Shown in pieces: positions 1 through 7,815 of a DNA stretch of 64,000 bases. Every line of letters starts with the position of its first letter. Position 1 is the first letter of the stretch. The stretch is from Bradyrhizobium sp. KBS0727. GTDB taxonomy: Bacteria > Pseudomonadota > Alphaproteobacteria > Rhizobiales > Xanthobacteraceae. The stretch lies in NCBI RefSeq assembly GCF_005937885.2, contig NZ_CP042176.1, positions 3,529,501-3,593,500 of the forward strand, read 5' to 3'. Below the pieces are notes generated by a model that saw only the letters and a program-made list of their open reading frames with translations, was not told where the DNA came from and made no database searches. Position numbers and translations under genes: made by a program.

Positions 1-167
1 CCGTAGACGTAACCGGCATAGGCCTGCTGGATCAGGTCGTAGCCGATCCCGGCATCGGCGAGCGCCAGCGCGGTCGCTTCCGCGCCCATCACGGGGTAGG
101 GCGCGTTGGCGCCGGGTTTGACAAAGGGGATCATGCCGACGCCGGCAACATAGACGCGAGAGGTCAT
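1..167 (-). CDS. Thiolase-like / lipid-transfer (SCPx-type) protein, 5' part only
   Basis: This is the first 55 codons of a leftward gene that runs off the window edge. The start MTSRVYVAGVGMIPF and the later VMGAEATALALADAGIGY match the N-terminus of the thiolase fold as found in SCP-x lipid-transfer thiolases and acetyl-CoA acetyltransferases, which act on acyl-CoA thioesters. The active-site cysteine would lie outside the window. It is divergent from a TetR regulator and an acyl-CoA synthetase, which fits a fatty-acid or aromatic acyl-CoA locus. The family is fairly sure; the substrate is not known. Confidence 0.75.
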   Translation of the reverse strand, partial: MTSRVYVAGVGMIPFVKPGANAPYPVMGAEATALALADAGIGYDLIQQAYAGYVY

Positions 168-201
168 GGCGCGCTCCGTAAATTACCCGTTGGACTTTTT
201 C

Positions 202-215
202 TTACCCATGGGTAA
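202..215. promoter_or_regulatory. 14-bp perfect palindrome, candidate TetR operator
   Basis: TTACCCATGGGTAA is a perfect 14-bp palindrome in the 59-bp gap between the thiolase-like gene and the TetR gene. A further half-site, TTACCC, lies at 183-188 in the same orientation. TetR-family proteins usually bind such palindromes between divergent genes, so autoregulation plus control of the thiolase is the simple reading. Binding is inferred. Confidence 0.55.
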
Positions 216-226
216 TATATTGATCA

Positions 227-970
227 ATGCGGCCCGTCAATGCAATGCAGGCGACAATCGAGCAGGCGACAACCAATATGGATGCACCGTCACCTTCAGC
301 CGACCCGTCGCCGTGGATGCCGTTCGAGAACAGGCGTCGCGCGCGCGACGAGAAACGCGAGGCGGTGTTGCGGACCGCCGTGCAGCTGTTCCTCGAGCAG
401 GGCTATCACCGTGTCACGCTGAACGATGTCGCGGAGCGGCTGAACATCACCAAACCCGCGCTCTACAATTACTTCCGCGGCAAGGACGAGATCCTGTTCG
501 AATGCTGGGCGCTCGGGCAGGAGAGCGTCGATAAATTGATCGTCGAGATCAACAGCGGCGGCGGCACGGCGCTCGTCAAATTGCGCAAGCTGATCCATGC
601 CTATGCCGAGGTGATGACGACGGACTACGGCGCCAGCCTGGTGCGGTTCGATCCGCGCGACCTGACCGAAGAAAACCGCAACACCGTCCGCGCCGCGAAG
701 AAGCGGATCGACCGCACGTTTCGCAGATACCTCGCCGATGGCGTCACCGACGGTTCGATCAAGCCATGCGACCCCAAGCTCGCGGCCTTTGCGATTGCAG
801 GTTCGCTGAACTGGATCGGTCACTGGTACCAGCGGGACGGGGCCTGGACGGCAGAAGCCGTCGCCACCCAATTTACGGCTCAGTTGACCAAAGGGCTCGC
901 CGCATCGCCGGCGCGGAAGCGCAGCCCGGCGACAGCAAAAAGCAGGCCGGCGAAGGGAGGGCCGAAATGA
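227..970 (+). CDS. TetR/AcrR family transcriptional regulator
   Basis: A 247-residue one-domain regulator. The DNA-binding helix-turn-helix is at about residues 43-90, with the TetR pattern AVQLFLEQGYHRVTLNDVA followed by LNITKPALYNYFRGKDEI. The rest is an alpha-helical ligand domain ending in a basic tail rich in K, R and P. ATG starts also exist at 245 and 278 with no clear ribosome site, so the first 17 residues are uncertain. The stop overlaps the ATG of the acyl-CoA synthetase (ATGA), so the two are translationally coupled. It probably senses an acyl-CoA made or used by its neighbours; the ligand is unknown. Confidence 0.88.
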   Translation: MRPVNAMQATIEQATTNMDAPSPSADPSPWMPFENRRRARDEKREAVLRTAVQLFLEQGYHRVTLNDVAERLNITKPALYNYFRGKDEILFECWALGQESVDKLIVEINSGGGTALVKLRKLIHAYAEVMTTDYGASLVRFDPRDLTEENRNTVRAAKKRIDRTFRRYLADGVTDGSIKPCDPKLAAFAIAGSLNWIGHWYQRDGAWTAEAVATQFTAQLTKGLAASPARKRSPATAKSRPAKGGPK

Positions 971-2523
971 ACATTACCCACGGGCTGCGGCGGGCGTTGC
1001 AGGTCAACCCCGACGGACTGGCGACGGTTTTTGGCGGCCGGCGCCGGAACTGGCGCGAGATCGGCGACCGCGTGGCGCGGCTGGCGTCGGGCTTTCACGC
1101 GCTCGGCGTCAAATCGGGCGACCGTGTCGCGATCCTGTCGCTGAATTCGGATCGTTATCTCGAAGTCTATCTCGCCACCGGCTGGGCCGGCGCCGTCGTG
1201 GTGCCGCTCAACATCCGCTGGAGCCCGCTCGAGAATGAAGACGCGATGCGCGACTGCCGGGCCAACGTGCTGCTGGTCGACAAGGCTTTTGCGGCGATCG
1301 GCGTAGCGCTGACCACAGCCATCGACGGCCTGACCCTGATCTATGCCGACGATGGCGACGTGCCGGCGGGCATGCTCGATTACGAAGCGCTGCTGGAGAA
1401 GCACGATCCGGTGCCGGATGCGATGGCCAGTGCGTCCGATCTCGCCGGGATTTTCTACACCGGCGGCACCACCGGCCGGTCCAAGGGGGTGATGCTCAGC
1501 CACGGCAACCTGATGGCCAATGCGATGAACGCGCTGGCCGAGGGCCTGTTTGGGGGAGGCGCGGTCTATCTGCATGCCGCGCCGATGTTTCATCTCGCCA
1601 ATGGCGCCGCGATGTATTCGATCCTGCTGAGCGGCGGCTCCAACGTCATCGTCTCCGGCTTCACGCCGGAGGGCGTGATGGCGGCGTTCCAGAACGAGCG
1701 CGTCACCGACGTGCTGCTGGTGCCGACCATGATCCAGATCATGGCCGATCATCCCGCACTCGGCTCCTGGGACACATCGAGCGTGAAGAACATCGTCTAT
1801 GGCGCATCGCCGATCAGCGAAGCCGTGCTCGACCGGGCGATGAAAGGTTTTCCGAACGTCCAGTTCACCCAGGCCTATGGCATGACCGAACTGTCGCCGA
1901 TCGCCACGCTGCTGCACTGGAACGAGCATATCGGCGACGGCCGCGCCAAAAACCGTCATCGCTCGGCGGGCCGGGCCTCGCTCGGTTGCGAGGTGCGGAT
2001 TTTCGATGCCGAGAACAAGGAGGTCGCCACGGGGACGGTCGGCGAAATCATCGTCCGCGGCGACAATGTCATGATGGGCTATTGGGAACGCCCCGAGGAA
2101 ACTGCGCGCGCCGTCGTCGATGGCTGGATGCATACCGGTGACGGCGGTTACATCGACGAGCACGGCTTTGTCTTCGTGGTCGATCGCGTCAAGGACATGA
2201 TCATTTCCGGCGGCGAGAATGTCTATTCGACCGAGGTCGAGAACGCGCTGGCGCAGCATGCCGCGGTCGCGCAGTGCGCGGTGTTCGGCATTCCGAGCGA
2301 GCAATGGGGCGAACAGGTTCATGCCGTCGTGGTCAGGAAGCCGGGCGCCGATGTCGAGGCCGCAACCTTGATCGCCTTCTGCAAGGAGCGGATCGCCGGA
2401 TACAAATGCCCGCGTTCGGTCGAAATCCGCGACGAGCCGCTGCCGCTGTCCGGTGCGGGAAAAATCCTCAAACGCGAATTGCGCAAGCCGTTCTGGGAAA
2501 ACCGCCAGCGCATGGTGAGCTGA
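967..2523 (+). CDS. Acyl-CoA synthetase (AMP-forming, class I adenylate-forming enzyme)
   Basis: A 518-residue ligase that activates a carboxylic acid to acyl-AMP and then acyl-CoA. The phosphate-binding motif FYTGGTTGRSKGVMLSH is near residue 160, the A5-type motif YGMTELSP near 310, and the C-terminal hinge region reads VDRVKDMIISGGENVYSTEV. The catalytic lysine is in LSGAGKILKREL near the end. The start at 967 is chosen because it overlaps the TetR stop and has GGAGGG upstream; the frame stays open further 5' but overlaps the regulator. A fatty or aromatic acid is likely; the true substrate cannot be read from sequence. Confidence 0.9.
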   Translation: MNITHGLRRALQVNPDGLATVFGGRRRNWREIGDRVARLASGFHALGVKSGDRVAILSLNSDRYLEVYLATGWAGAVVVPLNIRWSPLENEDAMRDCRANVLLVDKAFAAIGVALTTAIDGLTLIYADDGDVPAGMLDYEALLEKHDPVPDAMASASDLAGIFYTGGTTGRSKGVMLSHGNLMANAMNALAEGLFGGGAVYLHAAPMFHLANGAAMYSILLSGGSNVIVSGFTPEGVMAAFQNERVTDVLLVPTMIQIMADHPALGSWDTSSVKNIVYGASPISEAVLDRAMKGFPNVQFTQAYGMTELSPIATLLHWNEHIGDGRAKNRHRSAGRASLGCEVRIFDAENKEVATGTVGEIIVRGDNVMMGYWERPEETARAVVDGWMHTGDGGYIDEHGFVFVVDRVKDMIISGGENVYSTEVENALAQHAAVAQCAVFGIPSEQWGEQVHAVVVRKPGADVEAATLIAFCKERIAGYKCPRSVEIRDEPLPLSGAGKILKRELRKPFWENRQRMVS

Positions 2524-2602
2524 ACCCCGGCGCGATCAAGGCGGTGGCCGACGTGGTCGACGTCCAGACGCTGTAAATCGCGGGGCCGGAATGATCCCGC
2601 TG

Positions 2603-3031
2603 TCACGGCGGTGACAGCGACGCCGCCATCGCGGCCGCGATCATCGCCATATCGTGTTCGGAAATTTCGAACAGCCCGAAACGCAACTGATAGCCCCAAT
2701 TGCGTTTCGCGGTGGTGAATTGCAGCCGGCCGAGCAGGGGTTTGATCGGGACTTTCCCGCCCGGGCGCCAGTCGATGTCGCGGCGGAACGGCGAGAAGCC
2801 TTCCATCTCCGCTTGGTAAGGGCTGCCGTCGCGCACGACGCCGATCGCCGTAAACGACTGCAGTTGATCCTTGCCGCGAAACACTGATGTCGGCGAGTAG
2901 TAAACCACGCCGTCGCCGGGCTGGATCCGCCGCAGCGGCGCTGCCTTGCCGTGACAGACCTGCATGAAACCCTTGCTCCGGCCGATACGAACGTGTTCGG
3001 CCGAAGCTACCGCAACCCAGTTCCTGGTCAT
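2603..3031 (-). CDS. EVE domain-containing protein (PUA-like fold)
   Basis: A 142-residue protein starting [17 protein letters not shown]. It is a single EVE domain: an opening [11 protein letters not shown] strand, a middle [19 protein letters not shown], then YYSPTSVF and FTAIGVV. EVE domains are PUA-like folds thought to read modified bases in DNA or RNA, and some function in defence or RNA biology. The ATG overlaps the stop of the VOC gene by 4 bases (3028-3031), so the two are coupled. Family call is good; role is unknown. Confidence 0.82.
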   Translation of the reverse strand: MTRNWVAVASAEHVRIGRSKGFMQVCHGKAAPLRRIQPGDGVVYYSPTSVFRGKDQLQSFTAIGVVRDGSPYQAEMEGFSPFRRDIDWRPGGKVPIKPLLGRLQFTTAKRNWGYQLRFGLFEISEHDMAMIAAAMAASLSPP

Positions 3032-3399
3032 GCGGCCTCCGGAGCAAACACGCGCAGCCGGTGCCCATCGGGATCGACGGCCACGAAGGTGTGGCCGAAA
3101 TCCAGGTGCAGGGGTTGCTGGATGATGGTCAGGCCGCGCCGCTTCCAGTCGGCAAACGTCGCCTCGACCGCGGCGGCGTCTGCAACCGTAAAAGCGACCT
3201 CGCCGGCGCCGGCCTGCGACGTGGCGGCGGGCTCGACGGTTTGGCGCGACCACAGTCCGAGCATCACACCGTCTGTCAACGGCAGCATCGCAAAGGTAGG
3301 CGAGGTCTCGATGACGGGGTGGCCGAGCAGATCGGCATAGAAGCCGGCGCTGGCCGGCGGGCTCTCGACATAGAGCAGGACAAAACTGAAGTTCGGCAT
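3028..3399 (-). CDS. VOC family protein (glyoxalase/bleomycin-resistance fold)
   Basis: A 123-residue protein from [14 protein letters not shown] to FAPEAA. It has the two beta-alpha-beta-beta-beta modules of the vicinal-oxygen-chelate fold: [15 protein letters not shown] in the first, and [18 protein letters not shown] closing the second. Members include metal-dependent lyases, dioxygenases and antibiotic-binding proteins. An upstream in-frame ATG at 3483 is less likely, because it would place an operator-like repeat (3476-3494) inside the gene. It lies between a WYL regulator and the EVE gene, which it overlaps. The substrate is unknown. Confidence 0.85.
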   Translation of the reverse strand: MPNFSFVLLYVESPPASAGFYADLLGHPVIETSPTFAMLPLTDGVMLGLWSRQTVEPAATSQAGAGEVAFTVADAAAVEATFADWKRRGLTIIQQPLHLDFGHTFVAVDPDGHRLRVFAPEAA

Positions 3400-3475
3400 G
3401 TGGCAGGTCCTTGGTTGAACATCCGTGGCCGGGGCCGCTGGGCGCGTCCGGCACGCGCTCAATCTAGGTGACGAT

Positions 3476-3494
3476 ACTGCCAAAAAGTGTCAGT
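3476..3494. promoter_or_regulatory. Candidate operator of the WYL regulator, copy 1
   Basis: ACTGCCAAAAAGTGTCAGT is an imperfect inverted repeat with arms ACTGnCA and TGnCAGT, 77-95 bases upstream of the VOC start codon. The same pattern, CTGCCA-N5-GTGTCAG with one half-site mismatch, recurs at 4268-4286 before the regulator gene. Two copies at the two likely promoters of one cluster suggest a shared operator; binding is inferred. Confidence 0.6.
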
Positions 3495-3534
3495 AGTGAA
3501 TTCTTGCAAGAAGAGCGCTTCAGATCGAACGCTT

Positions 3535-4224
3535 CTAGCGCTCCGGGATTCCTTCGGCTGCGCGCCATTCCCTGAGCAGCGCCTGGCGGCGACGGGGATA
3601 GCGCTTGTCGACGACCTGCACCTTGCTGATGCGGTCGGTGCGGAAATGCCGAAAGCCATCGCGCAACTCGCACCACGCCACGACCACGCGCACCCGCTCG
3701 AAGAATCCCAGCGCGAACGGCCAGACGGTCCGCTTGGTGTCGCGCCCGTTACCGTCGAGATAGCTGATGCGCAATTTGCGCTCGGAGCGGATGGCCGAGC
3801 GAATGACCGGCAACTCGGCATCGCCGGCGGCCGTCGCCTGGCCGGGCCCGATCAAAAGGCTCGACGTATCGATGTTGGTCTTCAGATCCGGCGGCAGCAC
3901 GGCCGCGATCTTGGCCAAGGCGCTGCGCGCGGCCGTGCTCAGGGCGGCGTCGGCCCGGTCCGCGACCCATCGCGAGCCGAGCACGATCGCCTCGATCTCC
4001 TCTTCGGAAAACATCAGCGGCGGTAGCATGAAGCCCGGACGAAGCACGTAGCCGACGCCGGGCTCGCCATCGATATGCGCACCCTGCGCGTTCAGTGTTT
4101 CGATGTCGCGATAGAGCGTTCGCAGGGAAATTCCGAGCGCCTCGGCCAGCACCGCGCCGCTGACCGGGCGGCGATAACCGCGAAGGGCCTGAATGAGATC
4201 GAGTAGACGCTGCGCGCGGGACAT
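3535..4224 (-). CDS. YafY-family regulator (HTH plus WYL domain)
   Basis: A 229-residue regulator starting MSRAQRLLDLIQALRGYR. The N-terminal winged HTH (about residues 1-60) contains SGAVLAEALGISLRTLYRDI, and a YVLRPGFMLPPLMF linker leads to a C-terminal WYL-type ligand domain with VVVAWCELRDGFRHFRTDRI. A start at 4275 is possible but would overlap the operator-like repeat at 4268-4286. It heads a leftward cluster with the VOC and EVE genes. WYL regulators respond to nucleic-acid or small ligands and several control defence genes; here the ligand is unknown. Confidence 0.87.
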   Translation of the reverse strand: MSRAQRLLDLIQALRGYRRPVSGAVLAEALGISLRTLYRDIETLNAQGAHIDGEPGVGYVLRPGFMLPPLMFSEEEIEAIVLGSRWVADRADAALSTAARSALAKIAAVLPPDLKTNIDTSSLLIGPGQATAAGDAELPVIRSAIRSERKLRISYLDGNGRDTKRTVWPFALGFFERVRVVVAWCELRDGFRHFRTDRISKVQVVDKRYPRRRQALLREWRAAEGIPER

Positions 4225-4267
4225 CGGAGCTATCAGTCGTTGAAGCAGGACCAGACTATCACGGCAT

Positions 4268-4286
4268 GCTGCCACTTTGTGTCAGC
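4268..4286. promoter_or_regulatory. Candidate operator of the WYL regulator, copy 2
   Basis: GCTGCCACTTTGTGTCAGC has 8-base arms (GCTGcCAC and GTGtCAGC) matching at 7 of 8 positions around a TTT centre. It sits 44-62 bases upstream of the regulator ATG and a few bases before the rightward decarboxylase remnant, so it could have controlled both directions. It matches the site at 3476-3494. Confidence 0.62.
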
Positions 4287-4298
4287 ATAAGCGGCAGT

Positions 4299-4539
4299 AA
4301 TTTATCGAAGAAGCGCGAATCCATTTGTCGCCTCGCAGGGATCGCGCTTGGCACGGCGTTCACCACCCATTGCGCCTACTGCATTCGATACCCACACCAG
4401 GCACGGCTGCGTACATGGCGCGAGCAGGGAGGAAATCGCGGAGGCCGCGCTTGTGGCAGTCGCCGTCAAGACCGGCAGCGCGCGCTGGCATTCGCTGCTG
4501 GCGTTGCGGATCTTCGACGACGAGAAGGGCGGGGCATGA
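4299..4539 (+). pseudogene. Carboxymuconolactone decarboxylase (AhpD-like) remnant, truncated and frameshifted
   Basis: One frame encodes LSKKRESICRLAGIALGTA then TTHCAYCI, and the next frame continues DTHTRHGCVHGASREEIAEA followed by ALVAVAVKTGSARW. Removing one base near 4386 (the c of attcgata) joins them as CAYCIDTHTRHGCVHGASREE, the core of the CMD/AhpD family, whose CxxC pair and downstream His act in peroxidase or decarboxylase chemistry. The N-terminal third of the usual domain is missing and no start codon or ribosome site is seen. It ends at the TGA at 4537-4539. A decayed gene next to the WYL operator is the best reading; a sequencing error could explain the frameshift but not the missing N-terminus. 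Confidence 0.66.
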
Positions 4540-4762
4540 GTGTCAGCTCCGAGCTCGTGAGGTAATTTAATACCTCATGTCGGGCGAGTGGATGCCCAAG
4601 TCCTTTGGATTCATGGATTTGGAGCGCAATCCTGATATTTTGATGCAGAAAGCCCATCATCACCCCCGGCTACTTTGCATGGGGTTGATTTCGATATTTG
4701 GATGGTCCCGGCACAGCCTTACCGAACCCCCGCCGATCGGCCGGAAAAGCGGCCGTATTTCC

Positions 4763-4790
4763 TTGCTTATCGGCAGAATCCGGCTATATA
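4763..4790 (+). promoter_or_regulatory. Candidate sigma-70-type promoter of rpsB
   Basis: TTGCTT at 4763-4768 and TATATA at 4785-4790 are separated by 16 bases, a good match to the housekeeping -35 and -10 pattern. Transcription would begin near 4797, giving a 5' leader of roughly 105 bases before the rpsB ATG. The stretch 4540-4760 holds no gene I can support. Confidence 0.55.
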
Positions 4791-4805
4791 CCGCGCCATC
4801 TCACA

Positions 4806-4891
4806 CGGAAGCATGGCTCTCACAGGCCGTCCGGTGGCAACCGGGCCATAAGGCTCGTCTGCTCACACGCTTCCGGAGGAACCAACCGGAG
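4806..4891 (+). promoter_or_regulatory. Structured 5' leader of rpsB, possible S2 autoregulatory site
   Basis: The predicted leader can fold: CGGAAGC (4806-4812) pairs with GCTTCCG (4869-4875), and inside it CCGGT (4831-4835) pairs with ACCGG (4840-4844) around a GGCA loop. The distal arm runs into GGAGGA at 4875-4880, just before a second ribosome-site candidate GGAG at 4888-4891. S2 is known to repress its own mRNA leader in enterobacteria; whether this leader does the same is inference. Confidence 0.4.
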
Positions 4892-4901
4892 AATTGAAAC
4901 G

Positions 4902-5900
4902 ATGTCGGTACCCGATTTTTCTATGCGCCAGCTGCTTGAAGCCGGCGTTCACTTTGGCCACCAATCCCACCGCTGGAATCCGAAAATGGCAGAGTTCATT
5001 TTCGGCGCCCGCAACAACATCCACATCATCGATCTCGCCCAGACCGTGCCGATGCTGCATCGCGCGCTGACGGCGGTCTCGGACACCGTCGCCAAGGGCG
5101 GCCGTATCCTGTTCGTCGGCACCAAGCGCCAGGCGCAGGACGGCGTAGCCGAGGCTGCGAAGCGTTCGGCGCAGTACTTCGTCAATTCGCGCTGGCTCGG
5201 CGGCACGCTGACCAACTGGAAGACGATTTCGGGTTCGATCAAGCGCCTGCGTCACCTCGATGAGGTGCTCTCCTCGGGCGAAGCCAACTCCTACACCAAG
5301 AAGGAGCGGCTGACGCTGCAGCGCGAACGCGACAAGCTCGACCGTTCGCTCGGTGGCATCAAGGACATGGGCGGACTTCCCGACATGATCTTCGTGATCG
5401 ACACCAACAAGGAAGACATCGCGATCCAGGAAGCGCAGCGGCTCAACATTCCCGTTGCCGCGATCGTCGACACCAATTCCGATCCCAAGGGCATCACCTA
5501 TGTGGTGCCGGGCAATGACGACGCCGGCCGCGCCATCTCGCTGTATTGCGACCTGGTGGCTCGCGCCGCCATCGATGGCATTTCGCGCGCCCAGGGCGAG
5601 TCCGGGATTGACACCGGCGCCTTCACCAAGCCGGTGCAGGAAGAAGTTGCGGCAGCAGCCCAGCCGACCGGCTTCCAGGGTCTGGCCGGCCCGCGCGGCA
5701 CCGCCGACAACCTCAAGAAGCTCACCGGCGTGTCGGGTGCGATCGAGAAGAAGTTCAACGATCTCGGCATCTTCCATTACTGGCAGCTCGCCGAGCTCGA
5801 TCACGACACCGCGCACAAGATCGGCGAAGAGGTCGGACTTCCGAGCCGCGCCGATGGCTGGGTCGCCCAAGCCAAGACGCTGACCGCGGAAGCGGAATAA
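4902..5900 (+). CDS. rpsB: 30S ribosomal protein S2, with C-terminal extension
   Basis: A 332-residue small-subunit protein starting [20 protein letters not shown]. The S2 core is clear: [20 protein letters not shown], the [11 protein letters not shown] signature, and [20 protein letters not shown]. Enterobacterial S2 is about 240 residues; here some 70 extra residues after residue 260 form an Ala/Pro-rich linker and a helix-hairpin-helix-like tail ([20 protein letters not shown]), a form known from related rhizobia. An in-frame start 204 bases upstream is not credible because it lies before the promoter. The next gene is tsf, as in most bacteria. Confidence 0.97.
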   Translation: MSVPDFSMRQLLEAGVHFGHQSHRWNPKMAEFIFGARNNIHIIDLAQTVPMLHRALTAVSDTVAKGGRILFVGTKRQAQDGVAEAAKRSAQYFVNSRWLGGTLTNWKTISGSIKRLRHLDEVLSSGEANSYTKKERLTLQRERDKLDRSLGGIKDMGGLPDMIFVIDTNKEDIAIQEAQRLNIPVAAIVDTNSDPKGITYVVPGNDDAGRAISLYCDLVARAAIDGISRAQGESGIDTGAFTKPVQEEVAAAAQPTGFQGLAGPRGTADNLKKLTGVSGAIEKKFNDLGIFHYWQLAELDHDTAHKIGEEVGLPSRADGWVAQAKTLTAEAE

Positions 5901-5907
5901 CGGTAGC

Positions 5908-5945
5908 ACCGGGTGGCCGGCTCCGTCGGCCACCGGTTCATTTTC
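5908..5945 (+). terminator. Hairpin between rpsB and tsf, possible attenuator
   Basis: GGTGGCCG (5912-5919) pairs with CGGCCACC (5927-5934) around a 7-base loop, and ACC/GGT extends the stem past one bulge. TTCATTTTCC follows. It resembles a weak intrinsic terminator and could lower tsf expression relative to rpsB, or protect the mRNA 3' end after processing. Confidence 0.5.
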
Positions 5946-6031
5946 CCGATACGGCATCCCGGTAGCTGATGGCGGCACGGCGCAAGGCGTGCGCCGCGCC
6001 CGCGGCTAACAGGCAAGAAGGATTTCCAACG

Positions 6032-6955
6032 ATGGCAACGATCTCTGCTGGCATGGTCAAGGAACTGCGCGAGTCGACCGGCGCAGGCATGATGGACTGC
6101 AAGGCAGCCCTCACCGAAACCGACGGCGACATGACGGCGGCGCAGGATTGGCTTCGCAAGAAGGGCCTGTCGAAGGCTGCCAAGAAGGCCGGCCGTGTTG
6201 CGGCTGAGGGCCTGATCGGCGCGGTGACCTCGGGCACCAAGGGCGTGGTCGTCGAAGTCAACTCCGAGACCGACTTCGTTGCCCGCAACGAGCAGTTCCA
6301 GGGCCTCGTCAAGATGGTCGCCCAGGTCGCGCTCAAGACCGGCGCTGACGTCGAGGCGATCAAGGCCGCCAAGGTCGGCGACGTCACGGTCGAAAGAGCG
6401 ATTTCGGACGCGATCGCGACCATCGGCGAAAACATGACGCTGCGCCGCGCGGCCTTGCTCGAAGTCGGCAAGGGCGTGGTGTCGAGCTACGTCCACGGTG
6501 CGGTCATCGACGGCGCCGGCAAGATGGGCGTGCTGGTGGCGCTGGAGTCCACCGGCAAGGCCGATGAGCTCGCGGTCCTCGGCCGCCAGTTGGCCATGCA
6601 TGTCGCCGCCACCAATCCGCAGGCGCTGGATCCGGCCGGGCTCGATCCCGCGACCGTGAAGCGCGAAAAGGACGTGCTGGCCGACAAGTACCGCCAGCAG
6701 GGCAAGCCCGACAACGTGATCGAGAAGATCGTCGAGTCCGGCCTGAAGACCTATTACAAGGAAGTCTGCCTGCTCGAGCAGGCCTTCATCCACGACACCG
6801 GCAAGTCGGTCGCGCAGGCGGTCAAGGAAGCCGAAGGCAAAGTCGGCGGACCTGTGAAGATTACCGGCTTTGTGCGCTATGCTCTCGGCGAGGGAATCGA
6901 AAAGCAGGAATCCGATTTCGCAGCCGAAGTCGCGGCGGCCAGCGGCAAGAAGTAA
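6032..6955 (+). CDS. tsf: Translation elongation factor Ts
   Basis: A 307-residue guanine-nucleotide exchange factor that recycles EF-Tu. The N-terminal UBA-like region has the signature [18 protein letters not shown], followed by the core [19 protein letters not shown] and a second subdomain with [12 protein letters not shown]. Length is usual for the family. ATG 6032 is chosen as the canonical [14 protein letters not shown] start; the frame opens earlier in an Ala/Arg-rich stretch without family similarity. Second gene of the rpsB-tsf-pyrH-frr order. Confidence 0.97.
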   Translation: MATISAGMVKELRESTGAGMMDCKAALTETDGDMTAAQDWLRKKGLSKAAKKAGRVAAEGLIGAVTSGTKGVVVEVNSETDFVARNEQFQGLVKMVAQVALKTGADVEAIKAAKVGDVTVERAISDAIATIGENMTLRRAALLEVGKGVVSSYVHGAVIDGAGKMGVLVALESTGKADELAVLGRQLAMHVAATNPQALDPAGLDPATVKREKDVLADKYRQQGKPDNVIEKIVESGLKTYYKEVCLLEQAFIHDTGKSVAQAVKEAEGKVGGPVKITGFVRYALGEGIEKQESDFAAEVAAASGKK

Positions 6956-6974
6956 CCGCTGTCAGAATAGGCTT

Positions 6975-6992
6975 CCGGCGCTTTCGCGCCGG
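6975..6992 (+). promoter_or_regulatory. Hairpin in the tsf-pyrH gap
   Basis: CCGGCGC (6975-6981) and GCGCCGG (6986-6992) form a 7-bp stem closed by a TTTC loop. No T-run follows directly, so it is more likely an mRNA stabilising or pausing element than a full terminator. Confidence 0.4.
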
Positions 6993-7026
6993 GAGTTGTC
7001 TGCGCGGGACAAGGAAGCGAGCAGCA

Positions 7027-7743
7027 ATGGCTGAGCCGGTCTATCGTCGCGTCGTGATCAAGCTCTCGGGCGAGTATCTCGCCGGCAGCCAGTCCTTCGG
7101 CATCGACCAGCCCACCATCGACCGTATCGCCGACGACCTGATCGCGGCCCAAAAGCTCGGTATCGAGATCGCCGTCGTGATCGGCGGCGGCAACATCTTT
7201 CGCGGCGTCGAAGTCTCCGCCCGCGGCGTGTCGCGCCCCACCGGCGACACCATGGGCATGCTCGCCACCATGATGAACTGCCTGGCCCTCGAGGCCGCCA
7301 TCGAGCGCAAGGGGACGCCGGCGCGCACCCTGTCGGCGTTCGTGATGCCGGAGATCTCCGAGCTGTTCACCCGCAGTGCAGCGCACAAATACCTGTCCGA
7401 GGGGCGAATCGTGCTGCTCGGCGGCGGAACCGGCAATCCATTCTTCACCACCGACACCACGGCGGTGCTGCGGGCGGCCGAAATCGGCGCCGAAGCGGTG
7501 CTGAAGGCCACCAATGTCGACGGCGTTTACAGCGCCGATCCCAAAAAAGACCCGTCGGCCAAGCGTTTCGACCGCCTGACGCATTCCCAGGCAATCGAAG
7601 GTGGCTACAAGGTGATGGATGCAACCGCATTCGCGCTTGCCCGCGAGACGTCGCTGCCTATCATCGTATTCTCGATCGCCGAGCCGGGTTCGGTCGATGC
7701 GATCCTGTGCGGTACCGGCCGCGGCACGGTCGTTGCCGGCTGA
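7027..7743 (+). CDS. pyrH: UMP kinase (uridylate kinase)
   Basis: A 238-residue amino-acid-kinase-fold enzyme that phosphorylates UMP to UDP in pyrimidine synthesis. Visible landmarks are [12 protein letters not shown] at the N-terminus (phosphate-binding lysine), [11 protein letters not shown], the [19 protein letters not shown] loop and [15 protein letters not shown]. Its length matches bacterial PyrH, a hexamer usually activated by GTP and inhibited by UTP. It follows tsf by about 70 bases and precedes frr, the standard proteobacterial order. Confidence 0.97.
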   Translation: MAEPVYRRVVIKLSGEYLAGSQSFGIDQPTIDRIADDLIAAQKLGIEIAVVIGGGNIFRGVEVSARGVSRPTGDTMGMLATMMNCLALEAAIERKGTPARTLSAFVMPEISELFTRSAAHKYLSEGRIVLLGGGTGNPFFTTDTTAVLRAAEIGAEAVLKATNVDGVYSADPKKDPSAKRFDRLTHSQAIEGGYKVMDATAFALARETSLPIIVFSIAEPGSVDAILCGTGRGTVVAG

Positions 7744-7763
7744 AGTGCCGGTACTGCTTCTAC

Positions 7764-7795
7764 CCGCCGGCGCAGCGATGCCGGCGGCTGGTTTT
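7764..7795 (+). terminator. Hairpin with T-rich tail between pyrH and frr
   Basis: CCGCCGGC (7764-7771) pairs with GCCGGCGG (7780-7787) around an 8-base loop, then CTGGTTTTCTT. It is terminator-like, yet frr follows within 30 bases in the same direction, so partial read-through or mRNA stabilisation is more likely than a hard stop. Confidence 0.45.
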
Positions 7796-7815
7796 CTTGA
7801 GGACGGGAGAGCGTT

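Noticed and set aside
880..2322. Long minus-strand open frame (480 codons) across the acyl-CoA synthetase
   Set aside because: Composition is His/Arg/Asp-rich antisense of a confident gene; no family motif or ribosome site. Similar antisense frames at 4863-5978, 6877-8259, 12180-14300 and 46276-47928 are rejected for the same reason.
2524..2602. Terminator after the acyl-CoA synthetase
   Set aside because: GC-rich repeats near 2591-2620 (CGCTGTCACGGCGGTGACAGCG) form a hairpin but it overlaps the EVE gene end and has no T-run on either side, so I do not call it.
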